A stretch of DNA of 64,000 bases from Alloalcanivorax gelatiniphagus (GCF_005938655.1 NZ_VCQT01000020.1:98044-162043); one strand, 5' to 3'. Positions 51,367 to 63,851 are shown, counted from the stretch's first letter. Notes: generated by a model from the letters alone, not told the origin. Numbers and translations are program-made.

Positions 51367-52092
51367 ATGGAAACGCGGCGCGGCGGACGGCGCCAACAGG
51401 GCTTCACCCTGCTGGAAATCCTGGTGGTGGTGGGGCTGATCGCCATGCTCTCCCTGGCGGTGCTGGTGGTGCCGGTATGGATGGACGATGAACGCCAGCT
51501 CGACGGCGAGGTGGCGCGGCTGTCCGATACTCTCACCCTGCTCAACGAACAGAGCCTGTTCGGCGGCCGGCTGATGGCCCTGCGTCTGACCGACCAGGGC
51601 TGGACGCCGCTGGTCTATGACGTGGGCGAGCGCCGGTTCGTGCCGGCCCAGGGCAATGGCCTGCAGGCCCGGCGCCTACCCGAAGCCCTGGAACTGACCT
51701 GGCAATTCGATGAACTGCCTACCGATGACGAGGAACAGCTCGGCCTGGACCAGGTGGCGGAACGGCTGGTCACCGACAGCCCGTTCGGCGACGACCGGGG
51801 GCTGCTGTCCGAGGAACGGGAGCGGGCCGACCGGGACGGGGAGGGCAAGGATGACCAGGACGACCAGGAGGACAGCCTGCCGCAGGTGTTCTTCTTCCCC
51901 AGTGGCGAGACCACGCCGGTGACCTTCACCATCCGTTCCCGCAACGACATTGATCTGGAAGTGGACCGGGCGCTTACCGCCCTGGGCCGGGTGCGGGACC
52001 CGGAACAGGAACCGGACGAGAAACTCACCGCGCCCAAGGACAAACCGGACGATTCACTGATCGACGAGGATTTCCTGGGAGGCGACCGATGA
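51367..52092 (+). CDS. gspH: GspH, minor pseudopilin (long, acidic)
   Basis: The protein begins with the prepilin motif QGFTLLEILVVVGLI. At 241 residues it is longer than the usual 150-200 of GspH, because of an acidic segment at about residues 120-180 (RERADRDGEGKDDQDDQEDS). It sits between gspG and gspI, and its stop overlaps the gspI ATG. Confidence 0.85.
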   Translation: METRRGGRRQQGFTLLEILVVVGLIAMLSLAVLVVPVWMDDERQLDGEVARLSDTLTLLNEQSLFGGRLMALRLTDQGWTPLVYDVGERRFVPAQGNGLQARRLPEALELTWQFDELPTDDEEQLGLDQVAERLVTDSPFGDDRGLLSEERERADRDGEGKDDQDDQEDSLPQVFFFPSGETTPVTFTIRSRNDIDLEVDRALTALGRVRDPEQEPDEKLTAPKDKPDDSLIDEDFLGGDR

Positions 52093-52562
52093 GCGGGCGA
52101 CACCCGGCCGGCGCGCAGCGCGGCTTCACCCTGGTGGAAGTGATGCTGGCGGTGGCGATCCTGGCCATGGCCATGGTCGCCCTGAGCCAGACCCTGGGGG
52201 CCAGCGCCATCGCTTACCGGTCCATCGACGACACCCGCCGCGCCTACATGGTGGCGGCGGACAAGCTGGTGGAGCTGCAGGTCTATCAGGAGTGGCCCAA
52301 CACCGGCACCAGCGACAGCACCGTGACCGTCGGCGAACGGGAATGGTGGGTGCGCACCACGGTCAGCGCCGGGCCCTACCCGGATACCCGCCGGGTGGAT
52401 ATCGAAGTGGGCGAGATCGTCGGCGACGACCACCGGGAAATGATGTACACGCTGGCCAGCCTGATCGGCAAACCCGCCGAGGACGGGCAAGCGTTCCCCG
52501 GCGGCGGTTCCGGTTCCGGCGGCGGTGACGGCGGCGGCAGCCGGGATCTGACGGAGGGATGA
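52089..52562 (+). CDS. gspI: GspI, minor pseudopilin
   Basis: The 157-residue protein has RGFTLVEVMLAVAILAMAMVALSQTLG, the GspI-type prepilin start, and a Gly/Ser-rich C-terminal tail (GGGSGSGGGDGGG) that is not typical of the family. It forms the pseudopilus tip complex with GspJ and GspK. It overlaps gspH and gspJ by 4 bases. Confidence 0.9.
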   Translation: MSGRHPAGAQRGFTLVEVMLAVAILAMAMVALSQTLGASAIAYRSIDDTRRAYMVAADKLVELQVYQEWPNTGTSDSTVTVGEREWWVRTTVSAGPYPDTRRVDIEVGEIVGDDHREMMYTLASLIGKPAEDGQAFPGGGSGSGGGDGGGSRDLTEG

Positions 52563-53197
52563 TGAGGCGCTCCAAGGCGCGGGGCTTTACCCTGCTGGAA
52601 GTACTGGTGACCATCGCCATCTTCGCCATGATCTACGTGCTGGCGGTGGAGTTCCTGAACCGGGCGCTGGCCAACCGGGACATGCTCAGCGAAGGCGCCT
52701 CGGAGCTGGAGGACATGCAACGGGCGGTCACCTATCTGACCCTGGATTTCGAGCAGATGATCGCGCGGCCGGTGCGCGACCCCTACGGCGACCCCCAGCC
52801 GGCCATCTTCGGCCGCGATGACTATGTGGAATTCACCCGCCTGGGCTGGGCCAACCCCTTCCAACTGCGCCGTCGCAGCGAAATGCAGCGGGTCATCTAC
52901 GCCCTGGAGGGCGACAAACTGTACCGCCGCTACTGGCCGGTGCTGGACACCAACGTGGCCACCGAATACCAGCAGGACGTGCTGCTCGACAAGGTGGAGC
53001 GGTTCCGGGTGCGCTATCTGGACCAGGCCCAGGACGGCCGCTGGGACTGGCTGGAATTCTGGCCGGAGCCGGCGATGATGAACACGCCGGTGTGGACCCA
53101 GCGGTTGCCGAAGAGCGTGGAAGTAGAAATCGAACTGGAAAGCGGGGAGCGGCTGCACCGCTTCTTCCGCACCGTGGTGAACCCATGGGCCACCTGA
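52562..53197 (+). CDS. gspJ: GspJ, minor pseudopilin
   Basis: The 211-residue protein starts with RGFTLLEVLVTIAIFAMIYVLA and has GspJ-type length and the DDYVEFTRLGWANPF block. Two adjacent ATGs (52559 and 52562) are possible; the second is better spaced from GGAGGG. Its end overlaps the gspK start. Confidence 0.9.
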   Translation: MRRSKARGFTLLEVLVTIAIFAMIYVLAVEFLNRALANRDMLSEGASELEDMQRAVTYLTLDFEQMIARPVRDPYGDPQPAIFGRDDYVEFTRLGWANPFQLRRRSEMQRVIYALEGDKLYRRYWPVLDTNVATEYQQDVLLDKVERFRVRYLDQAQDGRWDWLEFWPEPAMMNTPVWTQRLPKSVEVEIELESGERLHRFFRTVVNPWAT

Positions 53198-54273
53198 GCG
53201 CGCGCCACCGCCAGCGGGGCATGGCACTGATTATCGTGCTGATGCTGTTCGCCATCATCGCGGCAATTACCACGGAAGTGATGTTCCGCCAGGACCGTTT
53301 CCGCACCCGCACCGAGAACCTGCTGGAGTGGGACAAACGCTATCAAATCGCCATGGCCGCCGAAGTGGTGGCACTGCAGGGATTGAACGACGACCTGGAA
53401 GCGGATCGGGAAGAGGGCGAGCAGATCGACGACTGCCTGGACGAGCAATGGGCGGTGGAGCTGCCGCCCACGCCCTACGAGGACGCCGTGCTCAGCGCCA
53501 GCGTTCAGGACCTGCAGGGCCGCTTCAATCTGAACTGGCTGGTCAACGCCCAGGGCACCGGCTTCGAGCGCGACGATGTGGCCCGCGACATGCTGCAACG
53601 GCTGCTGGAGCAGACCCTGCCGGACCCGAGCCGGGCCAGCCTGCTGGCCAACCAGATGGCCGACTGGCTCGACAGCAACAACCTGGTGGACGCGGTGGAA
53701 GGCGCCGAGGACGCGGAATACCGGCTCAGCCGCACGCCCAATATGCCCGCCGCCCACGAATCGGAACTGCGTGCCCTGCGCGACTTCCGGGTCGCCGACC
53801 TGTTCCCGGACGCGGCCATGTGGGGCCTGTTCACGGCGCTGCCGGTGGACACCAAACTGAACGTGAACACCGCGCCGGTGCCGGTGCTGGACGCGGTGCT
53901 GGGGCTGTACACCGGCGGCGAGGGTGCCAAGCTGGTGGAGAAAATGCGCCGGGAAGAGCCGATCGCCGACGTGGCCACCCTGATGCAGCAGGCGCCGTTC
54001 GCCGACCTGGACGAAGCCCAGAAGCAGCAGCTCAGCGAGCGCCTGGGGGTATCCAGCGAGTATTTCCAGGTGATGGTGGATGTGGAAGTGGCCGGCGATC
54101 TCAGCCGTCTGGTCAGCCGGGTGCGGCGGGCCTCCGGTGGCGGCGCCAACGGCACCCGGGTCTACAGCCGGCAGATCAAACCGCTGTTGGCGCCGCTCGA
54201 ACCCGCCTGCAATCCCTTCTACAATGCGGGCGATGACAACAACAATGTGATAGACAGTATTCCAGGGACGTAA
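53185..54273 (+). CDS. gspK: GspK, minor pseudopilin
   Basis: The 362-residue protein begins with RQRGMALIIVLMLFAIIAAI, the atypical prepilin site of GspK without Glu5. It contains LQGRFNLNWLVN and a large alpha domain, as expected (usually 300-340 residues). It caps the pseudopilus tip with GspI and GspJ. It overlaps gspJ by 13 bases. Confidence 0.9.
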   Translation: MGHLSARHRQRGMALIIVLMLFAIIAAITTEVMFRQDRFRTRTENLLEWDKRYQIAMAAEVVALQGLNDDLEADREEGEQIDDCLDEQWAVELPPTPYEDAVLSASVQDLQGRFNLNWLVNAQGTGFERDDVARDMLQRLLEQTLPDPSRASLLANQMADWLDSNNLVDAVEGAEDAEYRLSRTPNMPAAHESELRALRDFRVADLFPDAAMWGLFTALPVDTKLNVNTAPVPVLDAVLGLYTGGEGAKLVEKMRREEPIADVATLMQQAPFADLDEAQKQQLSERLGVSSEYFQVMVDVEVAGDLSRLVSRVRRASGGGANGTRVYSRQIKPLLAPLEPACNPFYNAGDDNNNVIDSIPGT

Positions 54274-54285
54274 AGGACACCTATT

Positions 54286-55446
54286 TTGGCCGAATCAGCT
54301 TTGATCTATCTGGCCCCGGGGGCATTCAGCCAGCACCAGGCGGAAGGACTCGACACCGCCGCCGTGCTGTACCAGACCGTGGCCGGCGAGCCGCCGCAGC
54401 GGACCACGCTGGGCGAGGCGCTGCGCCACCAGGACGGCGCCGGCGCGAATCTGGTGATCACCAGCGCCGAGGCACTGCTTACCCAGGTGGCCCTGAGCCG
54501 CAAACAGGCCCGCCATCTGCAGCGGGTGCTGCCGTATTTGCTGGAGGAGCAGCTGCTGGACGCTCCGGAGCAGCTGTGGTTCGCCACCGGCAAGCCGGAA
54601 CAGGGGAACTACCCGGTGGTGGTGATCAACCGCGTGGATCTGGACGCCTTGCTGGCGCTGTGCCACGAGGCCGGCGTGCGGCCCACCGCGCTGAAGGTGG
54701 ACGCGGACCTGCTGGCGCCGGAAACCCCGGTACTGATCAACGTGCCGGAGCGCGGCGCCCTGATTCTGGAGCGCGACCAGGCCCTGGTGGCCGACGGTGA
54801 GCAGCGCGACGCCCTGATGGCCCTGCACGAAGACGAGGAGCGGCCGTTCACCCGCATCGAGGACGACCAGACCCTGTGCGACCGGCTGCGCGCCGGCCTG
54901 GCCGCCGAGCGCGGCGTGGAAGTGCTGCAGGGCGCCTACGCGCCGCGCCAGACCCGCCGTGCCGGGCCGTCCCCCTGGGACCCCTGGAAACCGGTGATGG
55001 GGCTGGCGGCGGCGGTGTTCCTGATCGCCCTGGCGGCCATCTGGGCCCAGCAGTGGCGCTATCAGCAGGCCGCCGACCAGGCCTTCGCCGACGCCGCCCA
55101 ACTGTACCAGTCCCTGTTCCCCGGCGACCGGGCCACCTCCGGCCTGCGGCGCCAGTTCGAGGCGCGGCTGGCGCGCCTGGGCGCCGGTGAGGCCGGCGGC
55201 AGTACCCTGTTCGCGGTGCTGCCGGCGGTGGCCACCACCCTGTCCGGCAGTGAGGTGGAACCCAAGCGCATCCAGTTCGACCAGCGCGACGGCAGCCTGG
55301 TGCTGGATCTGGGCGCCAAGGAATACGACCAGGTGGAAAAACTGCAAACCGCCCTTCAGCAGAAGGGCGTGCGCGCCACCATCGCCAACTACCGCAACGG
55401 CGCCAGCGGCGTCACCGCGCGGGTCAAGGTGGAGCAGGCGGGATGA
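54286..55446 (+). CDS. gspL: GspL, inner-membrane assembly protein
   Basis: The 386-residue protein has a cytoplasmic actin-like domain, one membrane helix at about residues 238-254 (VMGLAAAVFLIALAAIWA) and a periplasmic ferredoxin-like domain. LPYLLEEQLLDAPEQLWFA is a conserved GspL block. It starts with TTG at 54286, with AAAGGA upstream. It links GspE to GspM. Confidence 0.92.
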   Translation: MAESALIYLAPGAFSQHQAEGLDTAAVLYQTVAGEPPQRTTLGEALRHQDGAGANLVITSAEALLTQVALSRKQARHLQRVLPYLLEEQLLDAPEQLWFATGKPEQGNYPVVVINRVDLDALLALCHEAGVRPTALKVDADLLAPETPVLINVPERGALILERDQALVADGEQRDALMALHEDEERPFTRIEDDQTLCDRLRAGLAAERGVEVLQGAYAPRQTRRAGPSPWDPWKPVMGLAAAVFLIALAAIWAQQWRYQQAADQAFADAAQLYQSLFPGDRATSGLRRQFEARLARLGAGEAGGSTLFAVLPAVATTLSGSEVEPKRIQFDQRDGSLVLDLGAKEYDQVEKLQTALQQKGVRATIANYRNGASGVTARVKVEQAG

Positions 55447-55967
55447 AACAACGACTCAGAGAAGGTCGCTCGCAACTGAACAAACGGCTGGCTCCGGCGG
55501 TCACCTGGTTCCAGGACCGGGAACCCCGCGAGCAGCGCATTCTGCAACTGCTGGCGGTGCTGCTGGCGGTGGCGGTGGTCTACTGGCTGATCTGGCAGCC
55601 CAGCTGGAACGCCCGCCAGGACGCCCGCCAGCGTTATCTCTCCAATCAGCAGACCCTGGCCTGGATCGAGGCCAACGCGGACGCGGTGCGCGCCGCCCGG
55701 GGCGGTGGCAAGCCCGGCACCACCCAGCTGGGCAGCAACTGGGTCAGCGAAGTGAGCCGCTCGGCGCAGAACTACGGGCTGACCCTGCGCGGTTTCACCC
55801 CCAGCGGCAACGACTCGGTGCGGGTGCAACTGGAAAACCAGGAAGCCAGCGCCCTGTTGTTATGGCTGCAATCCCTGGAAGAGCAGGGGCTCACCCTGGC
55901 CACCCTGGAAATGAGCGCCGGCGACAAATCCGGCACCGCCTCCCTGCGGGCCACGCTTACCCGTTGA
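55443..55967 (+). CDS. gspM: GspM, inner-membrane assembly protein
   Basis: The 174-residue protein has one membrane helix at about residues 37-53 and the preceding WFQDREPREQRIL box, as in GspM. It overlaps gspL by 4 bases and is the last recognisable secretion gene of the cluster. gspC, gspD, gspN and gspO are not present in this window. Confidence 0.9.
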   Translation: MKQRLREGRSQLNKRLAPAVTWFQDREPREQRILQLLAVLLAVAVVYWLIWQPSWNARQDARQRYLSNQQTLAWIEANADAVRAARGGGKPGTTQLGSNWVSEVSRSAQNYGLTLRGFTPSGNDSVRVQLENQEASALLLWLQSLEEQGLTLATLEMSAGDKSGTASLRATLTR

Positions 55968-56002
55968 ATTGAGTGAGCCCGTTGCATGAGCCGACCCGCT
56001 CA

Positions 56003-56734
56003 ATGAAGCCGGCCCTGGCCCTGGCGCTCTGGTTCGGCTATGGCCTGGCCAGCCTGGTGCTGGCCCTGGGCCTCACCTGGGGCCTGTACGCCCAGGCCGA
56101 CTACGGCTACCCGTTCTGGTACCAGCAACTGGAGATCGGTGCCCACATCGATCACTACGGGCCGCTCAACCGTTACCACCGCCGCGATTTCGAACGCCTG
56201 GATGCCCACCAGCATCAGGCGTTGTTCCATGATATCCGGGTGGCGGTGCACGACGGTGGCCGGGGCCTGGAAGCGCTGGCCTACCAGGACCGGGACGGCC
56301 GCCGTATTCCCCTGTTACGCCACGCGGAAGTGCTGCATCTGCGCGATGTGGCCCACCTGATCGACCGGGGGCGGGTGGCGTTCTGGTTGGCGCTGGTGCT
56401 GTGGCTGCCGCTGGCCTGGCTGTCCGCCGGCGCCCCCCGGCCGGGATGGCGGGGACGGGCACTGGTCGCTGTGAGCCCGTTGCTGGCTATGTTAGGTTGG
56501 CTGCTGGTGTCCGGCCCCACCAAGGTGTTCTACCAGTTTCACATCTGGTTGTTTCCCGCCGACCATGAATGGTTCTTCTATTGGCAGGATTCGCTGATGA
56601 GCACCCTGATGAAGGCGCCGGCGCTGTTTGGCGGCATTGCCGTGGTGCTGGTGGGGGGCACCCTGGTACTCACGCCAATGCTGTATGGGGGCGGGCTCTG
56701 GTTGGCCCGGCGGCTTCGAGAACCACACCGATAA
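56003..56734 (+). CDS. DUF1461-like integral membrane protein
   Basis: The 243-residue protein has an N-terminal helix, a large external segment with the FWYQQLEIGAHIDHYGPLNRYHRRDFERL and HLRDVAHLIDRG blocks, and three further helices (about 128-148, 155-174 and 205-235). This matches the layout of DUF1461 proteins. It sits where gspN is often found but does not resemble GspN. Start uncertain: a GTG at 55973 is possible; ATG at 56003 is used here. Function unknown. Confidence 0.65.
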   Translation: MKPALALALWFGYGLASLVLALGLTWGLYAQADYGYPFWYQQLEIGAHIDHYGPLNRYHRRDFERLDAHQHQALFHDIRVAVHDGGRGLEALAYQDRDGRRIPLLRHAEVLHLRDVAHLIDRGRVAFWLALVLWLPLAWLSAGAPRPGWRGRALVAVSPLLAMLGWLLVSGPTKVFYQFHIWLFPADHEWFFYWQDSLMSTLMKAPALFGGIAVVLVGGTLVLTPMLYGGGLWLARRLREPHR

Positions 56735-56746
56735 GTATTCCATTCC

Positions 56747-58741
56747 ATGAGCATGCAAGTACTGCCCGCCGACCCGGACGGTGGTGAGAACGTGCAGCGC
56801 TGGGCCGCCCGGGGGCTGCCGGTGCCGCCCAGCTGGCGGATCGACCGTGGCGACGTGATCGACCTGGACCGCCACGGCCTGATCGACTACCTGGCCGCCT
56901 TGCCGGAGCTGTTCAGTGGCGAGCGCTACTGGGTGTTGCACCAGGGCGCCATGAACGAACACTCCCAGCGGGAAAGCCTGCTTAACCTGGATTCCGACGA
57001 AGCCCTGGCGGCGGCGCTGATCACCGTGTTCCGGCGCCCGTCCGCGCCCGCGCAGGTGGTGGTGCAGGCGCTGCCGCGCCAGCGCGCCGCCGGGGTGCTG
57101 TTCACCCGCCATCCGTTGCGCCAGGACCTTTCCCACATGGTGGTGGAAGGGGTGGTGGACGGTGGCGCCGAGCGCCAGCGCCTGATCTTCGATGACGAAG
57201 GCCGGCTGGTCTACCGGGGCGAGGCGCAGAGCGAGCCCCTGGATGAAGTGGTCGGCGGCCAGCGGTTGCTGGCCCTGGGTGAGCAACTGAAACAGCTGTT
57301 CGACCGGCCCCAGGCCGGCGAATGGGTGTTCGACGGCGACACCCTGTGGCTGCTGCAGACCCTGCCGGTGGGCTCGCTGCCGGTGCCCGAGGAAGTGTGG
57401 GTGCGGCGCGCCGCGCCGGCCCTGTTCAACCAGGCGGTGACGCCGCTGTGGTACACCCTGGCGGGGCGCTGGCTGAAAACCCACTTTTGGGCGCCGCTGG
57501 CGGCCCGCCGGGGCTGGACCGACCTGGCCCGGGTGGAGCCCTACCGGCGCCAGCAGAGCCATCTCTACTGCAACGCTGAATTCTTCCGCCGGCTGCTGGC
57601 CCGCCATCCCGGGGCCGCCGACAAGGTGCCGCCGGCCTGGCTGCCGCCGCGCCCGGAAACCGCCCGGCCCCCGCCGCCGGGCCCGGCGCGCCGCTGGCGC
57701 CTGGGTCTGGAGCTGGCGGCCATCCAGCGACGCCTGCGCCGCTGGCGGCCGCCGCCGGCGGACCGGGAACGGCTGTGGCGGGGCCTGATGGCCTTGGACC
57801 GGCTGGGTGAGCGGTTGGCGCGGTTGGACGGTGAACTGGCCTATCTGATGCTGCCCGATGCCCTGGTGGGGCGGCGCCCGCCGCTGCCGCTGACGGCGCT
57901 GCTGGACAGCCAGGAATACGAGGTGCTGGAGGCGGTGCTGGCGGGCGACAAAGAGCGCCTGGAGCAAAGCGAGCTGCGTCCCGGCGCCGACCCGGTGCAC
58001 GCCCCGCTGCGGGAAAAACCGGCTCAATGGCAGAGCCTGCGGCCCGCCGCCCGCACCCTGGACGACCGGGCGCCGCCGCCGGAACCGGCCCTGGCGGCGG
58101 TGCTGCCGGCCTGGCGGCGGGCCCGGCGGCTGCGCTTCGACCTGGGCGAACGGCTGCGCCGCCTGCTGCGGGACCTGGCCTCGGTGCTGGTCAGCGAAGG
58201 GCTGCTGGCGCACCCGGATGACGTCTTCTTTCTCTATTTCGACGAGCTTTGGCAGCTATGGATGGAGCGGCGCACGCCGGCCTCCGCCGCCGGCGAAGTG
58301 CTCGGCCAGCGCAAGGTCCGCTATCTGGAAGACGCCCACGCCGGTGCCCCTGACTGGAAGATGGACCGCATCGGCTTCGGCTTTGGCGGAGGCGGGCGGC
58401 CCAGCCCGGTACTGCGCGGCGCCGGCCTGGTGCCCGGCCAGGTCACCGGCCCCCTGCGCCGGCTGTGCAGCGCCTGGGGTCTGAACCGCCTGCAGCCCGG
58501 TGACATCGTGGTGGTGGATCAGGTGGACCCGAGCTGGGTGCCCTGGCTGGCCCAGGCCGGCGCCCTGGTCATCGCCGGCCGCGACCCCGCCAACGCCGCC
58601 GCCAGCCTCGCCACCGCCTGCGCGATCCCGGCGGTCTGGGCCGTCAGCGACGTCGTTCATAGCGTTGTGGATGGGCAGACGGGGGTGTTGGACGGGGAGG
58701 TTGGGACGTTGGGGGTGGGGGAGTTGAAAGTTGAAAGTTGA
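56747..58741 (+). CDS. PEP-synthase/rifampin phosphotransferase-like protein with degenerate swivel domain
   Basis: The 664-residue protein starts with a partial PPDK-type ATP-binding region (VVVQALPRQRAAGVLFTRHPLRQDLSHMVVEG near 100-130, EWVFDGDTLWLLQTLPVG near 190-210). An Arg-rich helical middle follows, then a C-terminal swivel domain at about 560-655. This order resembles rifampin phosphotransferase, which lacks the PEP barrel. The phospho-histidine aligns with Ala617 and its preceding Ser with Asn616 in DPANAAASLATACAIPAV, so normal phosphotransfer should be impossible. The last residues and stop come from a heptad repeat. Function unknown. Confidence 0.7.
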   Translation: MSMQVLPADPDGGENVQRWAARGLPVPPSWRIDRGDVIDLDRHGLIDYLAALPELFSGERYWVLHQGAMNEHSQRESLLNLDSDEALAAALITVFRRPSAPAQVVVQALPRQRAAGVLFTRHPLRQDLSHMVVEGVVDGGAERQRLIFDDEGRLVYRGEAQSEPLDEVVGGQRLLALGEQLKQLFDRPQAGEWVFDGDTLWLLQTLPVGSLPVPEEVWVRRAAPALFNQAVTPLWYTLAGRWLKTHFWAPLAARRGWTDLARVEPYRRQQSHLYCNAEFFRRLLARHPGAADKVPPAWLPPRPETARPPPPGPARRWRLGLELAAIQRRLRRWRPPPADRERLWRGLMALDRLGERLARLDGELAYLMLPDALVGRRPPLPLTALLDSQEYEVLEAVLAGDKERLEQSELRPGADPVHAPLREKPAQWQSLRPAARTLDDRAPPPEPALAAVLPAWRRARRLRFDLGERLRRLLRDLASVLVSEGLLAHPDDVFFLYFDELWQLWMERRTPASAAGEVLGQRKVRYLEDAHAGAPDWKMDRIGFGFGGGGRPSPVLRGAGLVPGQVTGPLRRLCSAWGLNRLQPGDIVVVDQVDPSWVPWLAQAGALVIAGRDPANAAASLATACAIPAVWAVSDVVHSVVDGQTGVLDGEVGTLGVGELKVES

Positions 58742-58936
58742 AACGCGGTTGAGCGTTTTGCGGGCTGATGCGCCGTGCCCGCGCCGGGCTGCAAGTTACA
58801 AGCTTCAAGCTACAAGCAGGACCGTGCCGGTACCTCAGGCCCCGTTGAAGCTTGAAGCTTGTAGCAAGCGCGGGCACGGCCTTCCAATCCCCCACGGCCC
58901 AGCCCGCGTTTCAACTTTCAACTTTGAACTTTCAAC
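58723..58936. repeat. Mosaic heptad-repeat inverted structure
   Basis: GTTGAAA occurs three times in tandem at 58723-58743. With the next bases it pairs with CCGCGTTTCAACTTTCAACTTT-type sequence at 58904-58936. An inner perfect 12-base pair CCGTGCCCGCGC (58773-58784)/GCGCGGGCACGG (58868-58879) encloses a second family built on CTTCAAGC and CTTGAAGC. The whole folds as nested stems. The first heptads encode the end of the upstream gene. No gene lies in 58742-59032. Confidence 0.85.
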
Positions 58937-58943
58937 TGGGCCT

Positions 58944-59012
58944 GATCGCGGCTGAAGCCGCTCCTACAAAAGCACGCCGGTGGGCCTTGTAGGAGCGGCT
59001 TCAGCCGCGATC
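58944..59012. repeat. REP-like inverted hairpin pair
   Basis: GATCGCGGCTGAAGCCGCTC at the left (arm 58944-58969) faces its exact reverse complement at 58987-59012. It lies just after the heptad mosaic and 20 bases beyond the metH stop, so it may serve as a transcript end for metH. Confidence 0.9.
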
Positions 59013-59032
59013 CGCCGCGACCCGCCGCGACC

Positions 59033-62734
<3,702 letters not shown>

Positions 62735-62764
62735 GAAAGGCTCCTGAGGATTCGTAAGGCGCGC

Positions 62765-62794
62765 AGTATACCCGCAGCGGGCCCGGTTCCCCAA
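62765..62794 (-). promoter_or_regulatory. Promoter of metH
   Basis: On the minus strand TTGGGG (62794-62789) and TATACT (62770-62765) are 18 bases apart, about 30 bases before the metH ATG. The rest of the divergent gap 62735-62946 shows no structured leader that I recognise. Confidence 0.6.
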
Positions 62795-62946
62795 AGCGTG
62801 ACGGCATCGGCGGGGGATTGCATCGCTTCGGTGTTGAATTGTAAAAAAGTGCGCCGCGGGTACAGGCCTCCGGCGCCTTTACGCATAATTGCCCCGCGTG
62901 CCATCACCCTATGGCGATTTCGCGGGTACTGAGAATTGGAGGAGTA

Positions 62947-63726
62947 ATGCGCAAAAATTGGTTGGCCCTGGCGGCCTGCGGCGTGGCCATGGTGCCGGTG
63001 CTGTCCCTCGCCCAGGAGGCGGAGAACGCGGATCAGGAGAGCGCGGAAGAGCGCGCCTGGGACATCGAGGTGGAAGCCTCCTACCTGCTCAAGAGCGGCA
63101 ACAGCAGCTCCGAGTCTATCGTTGGCAAGGCCAATGCCACCCATGAGGGCCTGAACTGGCGCCAGACCGCCAAGCTGGAAAGCGTCAACACCGTGGGCGA
63201 GGACGATGACGGCGAGGAGGAGCGTACCGCCGAGCGTTACTACGGCTCCTACAAACTGGACCGCAAGCTGACGGACAACAATTACATCTTCAACGTCCTG
63301 ACCTACGACAAGGACACCTTCTCCGGCTACCAATACCAGGCCAGCTACGCCCTCGGTCTTGGTCGCCGTTTTATCGACACCCCGGCCCACACCCTGGATC
63401 TGGAAGCCGGTCCCGGTTACCGCCTGGAGTGTCTGGAGCCGGAAAGCGGCTACTCCAGCTGCGACGATAAGGAAGAAAGCCTGATCGGCCGTTTCGCGGG
63501 CAGCTACAAATGGAAGATCAGCTCCACCGCTTCGTTCCGCCAGGACCTGAGCACCGAGGTGGCCGACGACAACACCACCCTGCGTTCCGAGACCTCGCTG
63601 ACCTCGCGCATCAACGACCATTTCGCCCTGCGTCTCAGCCACCTGGTGACCCGCGACTCGGAAGTCCCGGCCGGCACCCACAAAACCGACCAGGAAACCA
63701 CCGCCTCCGTGGTCTACACCTTCTAA
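62947..63726 (+). CDS. DUF481 (YdiY-like) outer-membrane beta-barrel protein
   Basis: The 259-residue protein has a signal peptide (WLALAACGVAMVPVLSLAQ, cleavage about residue 22). Alternating strands follow that suit a small barrel, with the DUF481 opening DIEVEASYLLKSGNSSSESIVGKANATH, AERYYGSYKLDRKLTDNNYIF and a C-terminal TASVVYTF ending in Phe, the outer-membrane sorting signal. GGAGGAG precedes the ATG. The family includes salt-induced YdiY; the precise role is unknown. Confidence 0.85.
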   Translation: MRKNWLALAACGVAMVPVLSLAQEAENADQESAEERAWDIEVEASYLLKSGNSSSESIVGKANATHEGLNWRQTAKLESVNTVGEDDDGEEERTAERYYGSYKLDRKLTDNNYIFNVLTYDKDTFSGYQYQASYALGLGRRFIDTPAHTLDLEAGPGYRLECLEPESGYSSCDDKEESLIGRFAGSYKWKISSTASFRQDLSTEVADDNTTLRSETSLTSRINDHFALRLSHLVTRDSEVPAGTHKTDQETTASVVYTF

Positions 63727-63756
63727 GCACGCGGGACGTCTTCTGTAGAAGCGACT

Positions 63757-63825
63757 GTAGGAGCGACTTCAGTCGCGATCGGGTAGTGTCCCACCGCCGT
63801 TGATCGCGACTGAAGTCGCTCCTAC
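63757..63825. repeat. REP-like inverted hairpin pair, GACTTCAGTC subtype, copy 1
   Basis: GTAGGAGCGACTTCAGTCGCGATC (63757-63780) faces its exact reverse complement at 63802-63825. The 21-base linker includes GGGTAGTGTCCCACCGCCGT and recurs in the copy that starts at 63943. Confidence 0.92.
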
Positions 63826-63851
63826 CGCCTCCATCCAGGGTTGGATGAATA

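Noticed and set aside
58773..58879. Rho-independent terminator of the gene ending at 58741
   Set aside because: The 12-base stem has an 83-base loop with nested repeats and no T-run, so it fits a repeat mosaic better than a terminator.
62766..62771. Single GTATAC before metH as a further GntR site
   Set aside because: It coincides with the TATACT -10 hexamer and is a lone copy without the extended match found at 7683 and 25614, so chance is the simpler explanation.
62735..62946. Cobalamin or SAM riboswitch upstream of metH
   Set aside because: The promoter lies about 30 bases before the start, which leaves no room for such a leader, and no B12-box-like sequence was seen.
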